Positions 27,331-36,841 are shown, numbered from the stretch's first letter. The stretch: 64,000 nucleotides of DNA from Mobilisporobacter senegalensis (GCF_003752155.1 NZ_RJVG01000002.1:124001-188000), one strand, 5' to 3'. Notes: generated by a model not told the origin, from the sequence alone. A program made the numbers and translations.

Positions 27331-29169
27331 ATGAGTGAGAAAAACGTCATCAGAATATTAGAAATAGATGGAATGACATGTATTAGCTGCGAAAATAGGA
27401 TTGAGAAAAAATTAAAGAATACAAAAGGAATAGTAGATGCAGATGTGAATTATAAAACAGGAAAAGCAAAAATCTGTTTTAATTATGAGGAAATTACATT
27501 AGAAGAAATCAGAAGTATCATCGAAGGATTGGATTATAAAGTAGTAAGGGGTAATCGAACAGTAAAGAATGAAAATACTATATTGCAGATTATCCCAGCC
27601 GCTATAATTTTATTCTCGTTATATACGATTATAAACCGATTAGGAGGATTTAATATTATCAACGCATTCCCAGTAGCTAAAGAAGGTATGGGATATGCCA
27701 TGTTATTTGTTATAGGGTTGCTCACTTCAGTTCATTGTGTAGCAATGTGTGGTGGAATCAGCCTTTCTCAATGTGTTCCCCATAACGCAACGACCGGTGG
27801 GAATAAAAGTAAATTCCAAACACTTCGTCCGACGTTTCTTTATAATCTGGGAAGAGTAATATCTTATACGGTTGTGGGAGGAATTGTTGGAGCATTAGGA
27901 TCTGTTATCAGTTTTTCAGGGGCGGCCAAAGGGATTGTGCAATTAGTTGCCGGATTATTCATGATGATCATGGGGCTGAATATGCTAAATATTTTTCCGT
28001 GGCTTAGAAAATTAAATCCACATATGCCAAAGATATTTGCTGAAAAAATTAATGAAGGTAAGAAGAATAATGGACCTTTATATATAGGTTTATTAAATGG
28101 TCTTATGCCATGCGGACCTCTCCAGGCAATGCAAATATATGCGTTATCTACCGGCAGCCTTATTGAAGGAGCTGCATCTATGTTTTTATTTAGTTTAGGG
28201 ACAGTGCCATTAATGTTTGGGTTTGGTGCTCTTAGCTCCTTTTTAAGTCAGAAATTCACTCATAAAATGATTAAAGTGAGTGCGGTATTGGTTGTAATAT
28301 TAGGTGTATTTATGTTTGGCAATGGAATGAATTTATCTGGAATTTCACTTCCGTCCATTTCAGGAGTAGCAAAAGGGAATAATAGTAACAGTAATAGTGC
28401 CGGTAGTAATGTTGCCCGTATAGTCGACGGAGTTCAGGAGGTAACATCATCTCTTGCATCTGGCAGATATGAACCAATTACTGTACAAAAAGGTATTCCG
28501 GTAAAGTGGACCATTAAAGCGGAAGAAAGAGATATCAATGGATGTAATTATAGTATTGTAATACCAAAATTAGACCAACAGTATCAGTTAAATCCAGGAG
28601 ATAATGTAATTGAATTTACACCAGCAGAAAGTGGAACGATTCCCTATAGCTGCTGGATGGGTATGATTCGAAGCAGTATTACAGTTGTAGATGATATTAA
28701 TGATATTGACGTTACAGAATCTAATACTGCTCCAGATACAGACATATCAGAAAGTTATAAAATTCCAACGGATAATGTAGCAATAGCACAGATAAATGAT
28801 GGGATTCAAACGGTAAAGATTGATATGGATGATACGGGATTCCAACCTGCCATTGTTGTTTTACAAGCTGGCATAGAAACAACAATGACCATCAATGCAA
28901 CAAAAATAAGTGAAAGCAATAGCATTTTGGGTTTCCCGATTTATTATGCACAGATTAATATGAAAGAAGGTGAAAATCCAATTTCTTTGATTCCGGATGT
29001 AGATTTTGATTTTTCAGCAATAGATGCTTCTTTTTCTGCATATGTAAAGGTAGTAGATGATATTAGCAATATTGATATTGAAGCAATTAAGGAAGAAGTA
29101 AAAAATTACGAACCAACGGACCAGGATTTTCTTAATAATTTTGTAGGTGATGGGGTATCATGTCATTAA
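27331..29169 (+). CDS. HMA / UreH-like membrane / cupredoxin-like fusion
   Basis: A 612-aa, three-part protein. Residues 8-70 are an HMA metal-binding domain (GMTCISC, Cys17 and Cys20). Residues about 85-340 are a six-to-eight-helix UreH/DsbD-like membrane domain (PF13386-like, often labelled TauE/SafE) with HCVAMCGGIS and MPCGPLQAMQIYA. The outer part holds two beta-rich segments; the first resembles a cupredoxin with YSCWMGM, and the second (about 490-590) looks like a degenerate repeat without the Cys. The C-terminus is GDGVSCH. Likely role: moving or handing over copper across the membrane. It is separate from copA-copZ by 9 kb. Confidence 0.85.
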   Translation: MSEKNVIRILEIDGMTCISCENRIEKKLKNTKGIVDADVNYKTGKAKICFNYEEITLEEIRSIIEGLDYKVVRGNRTVKNENTILQIIPAAIILFSLYTIINRLGGFNIINAFPVAKEGMGYAMLFVIGLLTSVHCVAMCGGISLSQCVPHNATTGGNKSKFQTLRPTFLYNLGRVISYTVVGGIVGALGSVISFSGAAKGIVQLVAGLFMMIMGLNMLNIFPWLRKLNPHMPKIFAEKINEGKKNNGPLYIGLLNGLMPCGPLQAMQIYALSTGSLIEGAASMFLFSLGTVPLMFGFGALSSFLSQKFTHKMIKVSAVLVVILGVFMFGNGMNLSGISLPSISGVAKGNNSNSNSAGSNVARIVDGVQEVTSSLASGRYEPITVQKGIPVKWTIKAEERDINGCNYSIVIPKLDQQYQLNPGDNVIEFTPAESGTIPYSCWMGMIRSSITVVDDINDIDVTESNTAPDTDISESYKIPTDNVAIAQINDGIQTVKIDMDDTGFQPAIVVLQAGIETTMTINATKISESNSILGFPIYYAQINMKEGENPISLIPDVDFDFSAIDASFSAYVKVVDDISNIDIEAIKEEVKNYEPTDQDFLNNFVGDGVSCH

Positions 29170-29202
29170 AAATAAAGAATAAAAAAGGATAGGTAAAATA
29201 TT

Positions 29203-29877
29203 ATGAAGAAAAAATTAATTTTATCAACGTTAGTAGTTGCATCAATAATTTCACTGACGGCATGTAAACAGACAGATGTTGTGGGAAAAGAATCGATCAA
29301 TTCCTTTCAAAAGGTTTTAAATGCAGTTCCAGATAGTATAACGGCAGATAACGATAACAATGGATGGTCACTTCGCGCACCGGATGAAAGTGCAAGGTTT
29401 ATTTGGAGCAAAGATTTTAGCAGTAGTTCCATGTACGATGCCATGATTGAATTTGATGCAAAGCCATTTATTGATGCAGGTCTGGATGTAACTAAATTGC
29501 CAGAAGGTATGATAAATGAAGATAAAATATTAATCGGAGCAGATCTTGGAGATGAAAGTTTAACTTATGACGGGGAAGCCACACCTTTGGAATCATACAA
29601 AAAAATCGTTGATTTAAAACGGGATTCTGTTACTTATCATAAGGCATTAGACCATTATGGCATCAGTTTATCTAATGGAAATGTTTTTGAGTGGGCAAAA
29701 GATATGGACAAAAACGATAAAGATATTGTATTTGCATTAAATCCGGAAATATTTATAAATGCTGGTGTAGATCCAGAAAAAGTGGATGGATGGGTTTTTG
29801 CAAAAGTTGAGGTTATGGATATGAATGGAAAAGATATAGAAGTCGATAAATTTCTCAAACCATTTAATCTACAATAG
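29203..29877 (+). CDS. Lipoprotein of unknown function
   Basis: A 224-aa secreted lipoprotein with lipobox LTAC (Cys21). No family is recognised. It seems to contain two similar halves: FDAKPFIDAGLDVTKLPEGM with KILIGADLGDE, and ALNPEIFINAGVDPEKVDGW with VFAKVEVMD, suggesting an internal duplication. It lies 33 bp after the HMA/UreH-like/cupredoxin gene with its own ribosome binding site, so it is probably co-transcribed. It may be an extracytoplasmic partner of that protein. It has no Cys or Met cluster that would itself indicate copper binding. Confidence 0.7.
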   Translation: MKKKLILSTLVVASIISLTACKQTDVVGKESINSFQKVLNAVPDSITADNDNNGWSLRAPDESARFIWSKDFSSSSMYDAMIEFDAKPFIDAGLDVTKLPEGMINEDKILIGADLGDESLTYDGEATPLESYKKIVDLKRDSVTYHKALDHYGISLSNGNVFEWAKDMDKNDKDIVFALNPEIFINAGVDPEKVDGWVFAKVEVMDMNGKDIEVDKFLKPFNLQ

Positions 29878-29920
29878 TAGAAGATAAACAGTAAATGCTC
29901 ATTATAGTTAAAATCCTATT

Positions 29921-29967
29921 AAAATTAGCAATAAATCCAATTATTTGGAATTACTGCTAATTTTTTG
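29921..29967 (+). terminator. Terminator after lipoprotein gene
   Basis: AAAATTAGCA (29921-29930) pairs with TGCTAATTTT (from 29954), and inside it ATCCAA pairs with TTTGGAAT. T residues follow to 29965. Confidence 0.8.
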
Positions 29968-30069
29968 GTATAGAGTTTATTACACACTTGTATTATATTA
30001 TTATTTGTATAAAACCCGGCTAAATTCAGTTGAATTCTATAGTTTAGTGGCATTACCATATATTAACCG

Positions 30070-30097
30070 TTGCAAGTTTGTCACATTGTGCTATAAT
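30070..30097 (+). promoter_or_regulatory. Promoter of the NlpC/P60 gene
   Basis: TTGCAA (30070-30075) and TATAAT (30092-30097) have 16-bp spacing, 65 bp before the start codon. Confidence 0.55.
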
Positions 30098-30162
30098 AAC
30101 TCTGTAATATATATTTAATATATTTGTAACAAGTAATTTGTTTACATATCACGGAGGCACTT

Positions 30163-31332
30163 ATGACGAAAAATATAAAAAAGGTAGCTACATATTGTTT
30201 GATTGGAACAGTTTTCTTTTCAGGGAAAACACTTGTTACGAAGGCAGCTGAATTGCCGGTAGCAGGAATTGATGTCGTACTAAATGATTTTTATTTAACG
30301 GCTAATGATGAGAATGGGAATATTACTAATTTATTAGAACCAGTAAATTCAGAGTATCAAAACTTGGCAATATCTAAGGTTGTGAACTATGTTAACATCC
30401 GAAAAAAAGCCAGTGAAAAAAGTAAGGTGGTAGGAAAGCTGTATAGCAATTCAGCAGCAACTATCGTTGACAAAAAAGGTGACTGGTATAAAGTAAAATC
30501 AGGAAGTGTAACTGGGTACATAAAAGGAGAATATCTGGTAACTGGAGAAAAAGTAGAAAAGCTTGCAAAAAAAGTAGGTGAAAGAATTGCTACAGTTACA
30601 ACTACAACTTTAAAGGTAAGAGAAAAAGCCAGCCTAAAAGCTCCAGTTGTTACTTTGATACCAATTGATGAAGAACTTGAAGTGGTGAAGGAAGTAGATG
30701 GATGGGCGAAAGTATCTTTAGATTCAGATGTTATAGGTTATGTTTCTTCAGACTATATAAAGGTCAGAACAGAATATAAGGAAGCAGAATCCATAGCAGA
30801 AGAAAAGGCCAGATTAAAAGCGGAAGAGGCTGCAAGACAAAATCAGGAAGCAGGAAACTCACGAGAAACAGCCAATACATATAATACGAATGCAACAACA
30901 TCCAATACAAAAAGGGCAACGAAAAAGGTAAGTAAAGCAAGTTATTCTATTCCGTCTAATACCAGTACATCAGGAAATAGACAGGCCATTGTAAATTATG
31001 CGTTAAAATTTGTAGGGAATCCATATGTCTGGGGTGGAACAAGTTTAACAAATGGTGCCGATTGTTCAGGGTTCACTCAATCAGTCTTAAGAAATTTTGG
31101 AATAAGTATTCCAAGAGTATCAAGAGAACAAGCATATGCAGGAAGAACGGTATCTTTAAGTGATATTCAACCAGGTGATTTAATATTCTATACAAGCGGC
31201 GGATCTATTAACCATGTTGCAATGTATATTGGAAATGGACAAGTAGTTCATGCCAGCAGCCGAAAAACAGGAATTAAAATTTCAAATTATACATACAGAC
31301 AACCTTATAAAGCTGTAAGCTATATTAATTAG
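30163..31332 (+). CDS. Secreted SH3/NlpC-P60 peptidoglycan hydrolase
   Basis: A 389-aa exported cell-wall endopeptidase. It has a signal peptide (residues 1 to about 28, cleavage near TKAAE) and two bacterial SH3 domains (about 67-125 and 140-200, with VNIRKKASEKSKVVG and LKVREKASLKAPVV). A charged Ala/Glu/Asn/Thr-rich linker (about 205-265) follows, then the C-terminal NlpC/P60 domain. The catalytic Cys is in GADCSGF, the His in NHVAMYIG and the third polar residue in VVHASS. It cleaves peptide stems, probably in wall turnover or cell separation. It is followed 17 bp later by a membrane-anchored protein gene. Confidence 0.95.
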   Translation: MTKNIKKVATYCLIGTVFFSGKTLVTKAAELPVAGIDVVLNDFYLTANDENGNITNLLEPVNSEYQNLAISKVVNYVNIRKKASEKSKVVGKLYSNSAATIVDKKGDWYKVKSGSVTGYIKGEYLVTGEKVEKLAKKVGERIATVTTTTLKVREKASLKAPVVTLIPIDEELEVVKEVDGWAKVSLDSDVIGYVSSDYIKVRTEYKEAESIAEEKARLKAEEAARQNQEAGNSRETANTYNTNATTSNTKRATKKVSKASYSIPSNTSTSGNRQAIVNYALKFVGNPYVWGGTSLTNGADCSGFTQSVLRNFGISIPRVSREQAYAGRTVSLSDIQPGDLIFYTSGGSINHVAMYIGNGQVVHASSRKTGIKISNYTYRQPYKAVSYIN

Positions 31333-31349
31333 AAATGAAGGAATACAAA

Positions 31350-32042
31350 ATGAATAAAAAGAATATGAAATATCTGGTGTTGTCAGCATCAGCAGTAGTA
31401 ATGATAGTATTGGTGATACTTTCAAATATTAATGGAAAAAAGGACAATACTAAGGAGTCTGCCAATAATGAGGAAATCGCTAATACTGCAATGATAAGTG
31501 AAAGTGAGAATAATTCTTTACTTGCAGAAGAAACAGAAGCTCCAATTACGGAAGAAATCCAATTTGAGATTGAAAAGTTAATAGAGAATTATTATGATGT
31601 ATCAAAAAAAGTGGATGAAAAACTCATTGAAAGTGATTCTACCAAAGATAACAGTCAGACTGTGAAGGAGATCAATGAGAAAAGGGAAGGAATTGAATCC
31701 TATAAAAATATAAAAACATATGTTAGACCAGGATTAGAAGAAAGTACATATGTAGTATATACAACCTATGAGATGAAATTTCACAGCATCAAGACACTTG
31801 CCCCAGGAATGAGCGTTCTCTATGTGGCAAAAGATGAGAATAATGAATATGCTATATTAGATCGGCCGGAGGATAACCAATTAAATGAATATATTAATGA
31901 ATTAACTAAGGATGAAGAAATTGCCGGTTTAATTCTGGACGTGAATACAAGATTAAACAAAGCTATGGAAAAAGATAAGACTTTGAAATCTTTTGTAAAA
32001 TCACTTGAAAATATTGCAGACAAAGAAAAAGAATCAAAATAG
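31350..32042 (+). CDS. Membrane-anchored protein of unknown function
   Basis: About 230 aa. The ATG at 31350 is chosen because GAAGGAA stands just before it, while an ATG at 31335 overlaps that site. There is one N-terminal membrane helix (about 9-28), then an acidic extracytoplasmic domain. The domain has a nuclear-transport-factor-2-like look (ENYYDVSKKVDEKL, then YKNIKTYVRPGLEESTYVVY, then APGMSVLYVAKDENNEYAI), common in clostridial surface proteins of unknown role. Co-transcription with the NlpC/P60 gene is likely. A terminator follows. Confidence 0.75.
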   Translation: MNKKNMKYLVLSASAVVMIVLVILSNINGKKDNTKESANNEEIANTAMISESENNSLLAEETEAPITEEIQFEIEKLIENYYDVSKKVDEKLIESDSTKDNSQTVKEINEKREGIESYKNIKTYVRPGLEESTYVVYTTYEMKFHSIKTLAPGMSVLYVAKDENNEYAILDRPEDNQLNEYINELTKDEEIAGLILDVNTRLNKAMEKDKTLKSFVKSLENIADKEKESK

Positions 32043-32049
32043 GAACAAA

Positions 32050-32089
32050 AGCACCAAGTCTCCATGAAAAGAGAAATTTGGTGCTTTTT
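32050..32089 (+). terminator. Terminator after membrane-anchored protein gene
   Basis: AGCACCAA (32050-32057) pairs with TTGGTGCT (32078-32085), with extra TC/GA pairing inside, followed by a T run to 32089. Confidence 0.85.
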
Positions 32090-32138
32090 GTGTGAAAAGC
32101 ATTATATGCAATATTTCGAGCATTTTATAGGATGTACA

Positions 32139-32166
32139 TTGAAAAAAATGTGTAATACAATATAGT
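32139..32166 (+). promoter_or_regulatory. Candidate promoter of the DapF-like gene
   Basis: TTGAAA (32139-32144) and TATAGT (32161-32166) have 16-bp spacing, 32 bp before the ATG at 32198. Confidence 0.45.
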
Positions 32167-32197
32167 AAAGATAGAATAATTCTCGGAGGAAATTATA

Positions 32198-32596
32198 ATG
32201 AAGATTGTAATGGAAAAGTATCGTGGATACGGTAATGATTTTCTCATTTGGGATCCAGTTAAAAATAAAATGGATTTAGATTTAAATAGGGCAAAAGCAA
32301 TTAAAAAAAGTAATTTAGGATTTGGAGCCGCAGGTATATTATATGGACCGATTATGGAAGATAATAATATGTTTTTTAAGGTTTTTAATGGCGATGGCTG
32401 TGAAGAGGAATTAGACAACAGGAATAAAAAGATTTTCTTAAGATATATGAAAGACGCCGGATATGACCCGTTAGAATCCTGTATGGTGTCCTCTTTAAAA
32501 GAAGATATAGCTTATAATATACAGGATGATATTCATAATATTGGATTTATCATATTAAATAATGAATTTGTGAAAGAACTGGAAATCATGAAATAA
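32198..32596 (+). CDS. Half-length DapF-like protein, catalytic Cys missing
   Basis: A 132-aa protein resembling only the N-terminal half of diaminopimelate epimerase (normally about 270-280 aa with two pseudo-symmetric halves). Matches include EKYRGYGNDFLIWDP (compare GLGNDF in DapF), FGAAGILYG (compare GIGADGLL) and FKVFNGDGCEEELDNRNKKI. The last covers the region where DapF has the catalytic Cys of the MCGNG motif; here EELDNRNK replaces it. It has its own promoter and a strong GGAGG site, so it is probably expressed. It cannot be a normal epimerase. It may be a degenerate paralogue with a binding role or a decaying gene. Confidence 0.7.
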   Translation: MKIVMEKYRGYGNDFLIWDPVKNKMDLDLNRAKAIKKSNLGFGAAGILYGPIMEDNNMFFKVFNGDGCEEELDNRNKKIFLRYMKDAGYDPLESCMVSSLKEDIAYNIQDDIHNIGFIILNNEFVKELEIMK

Positions 32597-32692
32597 ATGT
32601 GATTTGAATCATTTTTTCATCCTTGAACTCTTAGTATAATATGTTTAAACAATACAAGACAAAAATATTTTGCTTGGTCTGGAGGGCATATT

Positions 32693-33115
32693 ATGAAAAT
32701 AGTTTATTATAGTGGAACAGGTAATACTGAAAAAATGGCAAAATTAATCGGAGAGGGAGTTCAACTTAGTGGCTCCGATGTGGAATTAGTAGAGGTGTCA
32801 AATATTACGAAGGAAGAACTGCTAAAAGAAGAGGTGTTGATTCTGGGTTCTCCGGCGTGTGGAGTGGAATCCATAGAGGAAACAGTTATGGAGCCCCTGA
32901 TCGATTCTCTGGAAGGAGAGATCAACGGCAAAAAAGTTGCTTTGTTCGGATCCTATAGCTGGGGGCAGGGTGAATGGATGGAGGACTGGGAAGATAAGAT
33001 GAAATCCTATGGTGCAGATATCATTGTGAACAGCCTTATCTTACTGGAAGATCCATTTGGAAACGAAGATGAATGCAGAGAATTTGGAAAGGCAATCATA
33101 GAATATGTAAAATAA
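32693..33115 (+). CDS. Flavodoxin
   Basis: A 140-aa FMN-binding electron carrier. The phosphate loop is YYSGTGNTEKMA near the N-terminus, the isoalloxazine-binding loops are SPACGVESIE and GSYSWGQGEWME, and the length is that of short-chain flavodoxins. The protein is cytoplasmic and replaces ferredoxin in low-potential electron transfer. It has its own ribosome binding site and terminator, so it is probably a single-gene unit. The nitrogenase-like operon 5.5 kb upstream needs such a donor, but a link is only speculative. Confidence 0.95.
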   Translation: MKIVYYSGTGNTEKMAKLIGEGVQLSGSDVELVEVSNITKEELLKEEVLILGSPACGVESIEETVMEPLIDSLEGEINGKKVALFGSYSWGQGEWMEDWEDKMKSYGADIIVNSLILLEDPFGNEDECREFGKAIIEYVK

Positions 33116-33118
33116 ATG

Positions 33119-33142
33119 AAAGGAGCTTAAAGAGCTCCTTTT
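33119..33142 (+). terminator. Terminator after flavodoxin gene
   Basis: AAAGGAGCT pairs with AGCTCCTTTT across a 5-nt loop, directly after the stop codon. Confidence 0.85.
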
Positions 33143-33202
33143 ATAATTTCCCCTAAAAAGATAAATAAGTAATAATAAAGAGAACAATGACGAGTTTTAG
33201 CG

Positions 33203-33232
33203 TTTACAAATCATAGAATAAAGTGTTATAAT
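33203..33232 (+). promoter_or_regulatory. Promoter of the cytoplasmic sugar-sensing chemoreceptor
   Basis: TTTACA (33203-33208) and a perfect TATAAT (33227-33232) are 18 bp apart, 34 bp before the ATG. Confidence 0.55.
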
Positions 33233-33265
33233 TTAGGAATAACACTAAACATTGGAGGTTATTCT

Positions 33266-35212
33266 ATGTGGAGAAAAGGTAAAAAAGTTGCGAATGAAAA
33301 GAAAAGTACCGGGGATAGTCTAGACAAATTATTAAGTTGGGATTTCAGGGAGGATTCCTTTGAAAATCCAGGTAATAAAAAACAGGATTTGGCTTATAAT
33401 AACTACAAAGCATATTTTACACAATTTAAGAATGATTTTGATAATGTAAGAGATATTTCCAGCCAATTGGAAGGTGTAATTGAAGGGATGGTAGAGGCAT
33501 CCCGCAGTGTCAGAATGTCGGCAGAATATATTGCACAGGGGTCCCAAAGCCAGGCAGAAGATGTTGGCCATTGTATGAACGTGGCGGATAATCTGGCAGA
33601 TAAAATTAATAGTATGGATAATAAATCCAAAGAATTAATTCAATTAGCCCATGAAATGAATGAAGAAAATTCAAGCGGCAAGGAAGCGATTGATAACCTT
33701 ACATTAAATCAGGAAAAGAACCAAAAAGTAATTAAATCAATTACAGAAGAGATTTACCTTTTATTAGATAAGACAAAGAAAATCAATGAAGTAACCCAAG
33801 TGTTATATACGATAGCATCCCAAACGAATCTTTTGGCATTGAATGCCTCAATAGAAGCAGCAAGAGCTGGGGAGGCAGGGAAGGGATTTGCAGTCGTTGC
33901 CGACGAAGTCAGAAAACTTTCCGAAGAAAGCAGATTAGCAAGTGAACATATTAATGATTCCATTTCAGATATTACTAAAGAATTAGATAACTTAAAGCAG
34001 ACAATTGATATGTCAGGAACGACTTTTGAGGAACAGACACAGGCAGTAGAAAAAGTTACTAAGACAATGGAAGGTGTCAGTACATCCGTTGATCAATTTA
34101 TTGAAAGACAGAAAGAATTTAATAAAGACGTAGAAGAATTATCGGGAGATAAAGAAAGACTAATTACTTCCATAAGCAGTATAGCATCTGTTGTACAGGA
34201 AGCTTCTGCCACAACAGAGGAAGTTGCAAGTTTGACTATTACCCAGGATAGTAATGCCGGTTTATTAGTTAAGATGGCTCGTGACTTATGTGGTAAGGTT
34301 GAATTTATCGATAAAAACTCGAAACAAATTCATACAGCATCCATACATATAAAGAAGAAAAAGGTGGCAATGATCTGGGATCTGGATGATCCTTTCTGGG
34401 AACCGGCTACGAAAGAAGCCAATAAAACTGCAAAAGTTCTTGGATATGATATAACTATATTCGCTCCTAAGGTCAGAGGAAATGCTGGTACAGCTCAGAT
34501 GATTGAACATTTGGACCAGATTTTATCCTCCGATTATGATGCGATTGTCATTTCTCCAATTGATGACTTAAAAGTAGCAGACAGATTGAAAAAGGCAGCT
34601 GATCAGGGAATTAAGATTATATTTATTTTATCAACAGTAGACGGAGTACCATATGAAGCGTTAGTAGGTACAAATTCAATTCAATGTGGTGTGAATGCCG
34701 GAAAGACTGCGAAACAGTTATTAGATAATAAAGGCGAAATTATTGTTGGTATGTGGGCAGATAATAAACTGGACAGTATTGAAAAACGTGCAGAAGGATT
34801 TATTAATGAAATAAAGTCTGAGCATAATATCAAAATCAATTTAGTTGATGTTGTGGGAGAACCAAGTGAGGAAGATGCTGAGAGAATTATTAGCAAGATG
34901 TTAAAAGATCATCCTGATACAGATCTGGTATACGCAACAAATGTTGGCTGGGGTCTTGCCTATGGCAAATATTTTGAAAAACATCCAAAAGATATTAAAG
35001 TTGTTACAATAGACTTCACAAAAGATGTTGCAAAATATATGAAGAAGGGTAAAATCACTGCTGCCATTGCCCAACGTCCATTTGCATGGGGATCTGTGAC
35101 ACTGGAACTTCTTGGGAACATTTTTGATGGAAAAGAAGTTAAAAAATATACAGATACGGGTACATATGAAGTTAATATGAATAATATACAGATCTTTGAA
35201 CAAAGATTTTAG
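33266..35212 (+). CDS. Cytoplasmic chemoreceptor fused to sugar-binding-protein domain
   Basis: A 648-aa protein with no signal peptide or membrane segment. Residues about 45-345 form a chemoreceptor signalling coiled coil with tip [19 protein letters not shown] and [15 protein letters not shown]. Residues about 365-648 are a complete Peripla_BP_4 (RbsB/XylF-type) domain beginning [21 protein letters not shown], with [13 protein letters not shown] and [12 protein letters not shown]. Periplasmic binding proteins normally act outside the cell and touch receptors as separate proteins. Here the ligand domain is on the C-terminal side and intracellular. It may report cytoplasmic sugar levels to the flagellar array. 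The start is supported by TTGGAGGT. The gene is monocistronic. Confidence 0.92.
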   Translation: MWRKGKKVANEKKSTGDSLDKLLSWDFREDSFENPGNKKQDLAYNNYKAYFTQFKNDFDNVRDISSQLEGVIEGMVEASRSVRMSAEYIAQGSQSQAEDVGHCMNVADNLADKINSMDNKSKELIQLAHEMNEENSSGKEAIDNLTLNQEKNQKVIKSITEEIYLLLDKTKKINEVTQVLYTIASQTNLLALNASIEAARAGEAGKGFAVVADEVRKLSEESRLASEHINDSISDITKELDNLKQTIDMSGTTFEEQTQAVEKVTKTMEGVSTSVDQFIERQKEFNKDVEELSGDKERLITSISSIASVVQEASATTEEVASLTITQDSNAGLLVKMARDLCGKVEFIDKNSKQIHTASIHIKKKKVAMIWDLDDPFWEPATKEANKTAKVLGYDITIFAPKVRGNAGTAQMIEHLDQILSSDYDAIVISPIDDLKVADRLKKAADQGIKIIFILSTVDGVPYEALVGTNSIQCGVNAGKTAKQLLDNKGEIIVGMWADNKLDSIEKRAEGFINEIKSEHNIKINLVDVVGEPSEEDAERIISKMLKDHPDTDLVYATNVGWGLAYGKYFEKHPKDIKVVTIDFTKDVAKYMKKGKITAAIAQRPFAWGSVTLELLGNIFDGKEVKKYTDTGTYEVNMNNIQIFEQRF

Positions 35213-35253
35213 TTTGGTGAATTTAATGTAATAATTTTAAATTAGAAAAAGAA

Positions 35254-35297
35254 CTGGTGCAAAGTTGATCCTTAACTCTATTGCACCAGCTTTTTTC
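35254..35297 (+). terminator. Terminator after chemoreceptor fusion gene
   Basis: CTGGTGCAA (35254-35262) pairs with TTGCACCAG (35281-35289), and inner AGTT pairs with AACT. CTTTTTTC follows. Confidence 0.9.
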
Positions 35298-35426
35298 ATA
35301 TGTATTACTTGACCTTTAAAAATCAGAATGTTAAATTAAAGAAGTATTTTATTATTAATGAATGAAATATAGCGTATAATAAACTATATATCATTAATGA
35401 CTATAGTTCATATGAAAGGAGTCAAT

Positions 35427-36773
35427 ATGTTTGAAAATATAATATCATTAAATGGAGTGAGTTTTATTCTGGTCTTTTTGGAGGGGGTAATTTCCTTTTT
35501 TTCGCCATGTGTGATACCACTAATACCAGTTTATATAAGTTATTTGGCTGGGAATACCAGATCAGAGGGGGAAGATGGCAGTATTTCATATTCCAGAAAG
35601 AAAGTATTCCTACATACAGTATGTTTTGTTCTAGGTATTTCCTTTGCTTTTTTCATACTTGGAATGACTTTTTCAGCTTTAGGCACATTTTTTAATCGCA
35701 ATCAGATGATTTTTACTAAAGCAGGAGGAATCTTGATACTTATACTGGGGTTATTTCAGCTGGGAGTTTTTGATTTCAAATTTTTGCAAAGAGAGAGAAG
35801 AATACATCTTCCTCTTAGTGAAAAAGAGGTGAATCCTTTCATAGCCTTTATTATGGGCTTTACATTTAGTTTTGCATGGACTCCTTGTGTCGGTCCGGCG
35901 TTATCCTCTGTTTTAATATTGGCTTCTGGGGCGAAAAGTTCTGAACTTGGCTATCTTCTTGTCCTATTATATACCATAGGATTTATTATTCCATTTTTAG
36001 CATTAGGTCTGTTTACTACACAGGCTTTAAACTTTATTAAAAAGAATAAGAAATTGGTCCGCTATGCTATTAAAACAGGCGGAATTATCTTAATCATCAT
36101 GGGAATCATGACATTTACCGGATGGATGAACGGGATATCAGGATATCTGAACAATTATGGTAATTCAACAGGGCAAGAGAAGATAGACAGTGAATCCAAA
36201 AAGGATTCTAAAGATATTATTGTAGAAGATGATGATAATACCAAAGAAGATACTTCTTCTAAAGAAGACCAAACAGATGAAAATGTACAAGAGGATGAAA
36301 ACAGGCTGGATAAAGAAAAGATACCTGCAATTGATTTTACACTAAAAGATCAATATGGAAAAGAGCATACCCTTTCTGATTATAAAGGAAAAGTAGTTTT
36401 CTTAAATTTCTGGGCATCCTGGTGTGGACCTTGTAGAGAAGAAATGCCGCATATTGAGGAACTATATAAAGAATATAATTATAATCAGGAAGATGTGGTG
36501 ATTATTGGTGTTGCAAATCCAAGAAGTAATCAATATCCAAACAATGCAGATGAAGATATGGCTACGGTTAAAAAATTCCTGGAAGATGAAGAACTTACTT
36601 TTCCTGTAGTATTTGACGAGACAGGAGAAGTATTTCAAAGCTATTACATTAATTCATTTCCAACAACTTTCATGATTGATAAAGAAGGAAATGTTTATGG
36701 TTATGCTCCGGGTAAACTTACAAAGGATATTATGGAAAATATCATCAATGAAACTATGAACTCCACAAAATAG
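35427..36773 (+). CDS. CcdA-type membrane protein fused to TlpA/ResA-like thioredoxin
   Basis: A 448-aa redox protein. The start is ATG 35427, after AAAGGAGT; an ATG at 35397 lies before that site. Residues 1 to about 235 are a six-helix CcdA/DsbD domain with the paired cysteines FFSPCVIPLIPVYIS (Cys28) and FAWTPCVGPALSS. An acidic linker (about 240-295) follows, then a TlpA/ResA-type thioredoxin domain with WCGPC (Cys333, Cys336) and the cis-Pro segment SFPTTFMID. It moves reducing equivalents from cytoplasm to outside and uses them there, for example on extracytoplasmic thiols. Fusion avoids the need for a separate partner. Confidence 0.95.
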   Translation: MFENIISLNGVSFILVFLEGVISFFSPCVIPLIPVYISYLAGNTRSEGEDGSISYSRKKVFLHTVCFVLGISFAFFILGMTFSALGTFFNRNQMIFTKAGGILILILGLFQLGVFDFKFLQRERRIHLPLSEKEVNPFIAFIMGFTFSFAWTPCVGPALSSVLILASGAKSSELGYLLVLLYTIGFIIPFLALGLFTTQALNFIKKNKKLVRYAIKTGGIILIIMGIMTFTGWMNGISGYLNNYGNSTGQEKIDSESKKDSKDIIVEDDDNTKEDTSSKEDQTDENVQEDENRLDKEKIPAIDFTLKDQYGKEHTLSDYKGKVVFLNFWASWCGPCREEMPHIEELYKEYNYNQEDVVIIGVANPRSNQYPNNADEDMATVKKFLEDEELTFPVVFDETGEVFQSYYINSFPTTFMIDKEGNVYGYAPGKLTKDIMENIINETMNSTK

Positions 36774-36801
36774 GCTGATAAAAATAAATAATTCATAATT
36801 T

Positions 36802-36837
36802 AAAAGGCTGCATATTTCTCAAAATATGCAGCTTTTT
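36802..36837. terminator. Bidirectional terminator between convergent genes
   Basis: AAAAGGCTGCATATTTT pairs with AAAATATGCAGCTTTTT around a tiny loop; T runs on both strands allow it to serve the CcdA fusion and the response-regulator gene. Confidence 0.9.
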
Positions 36838-36841
36838 AATA

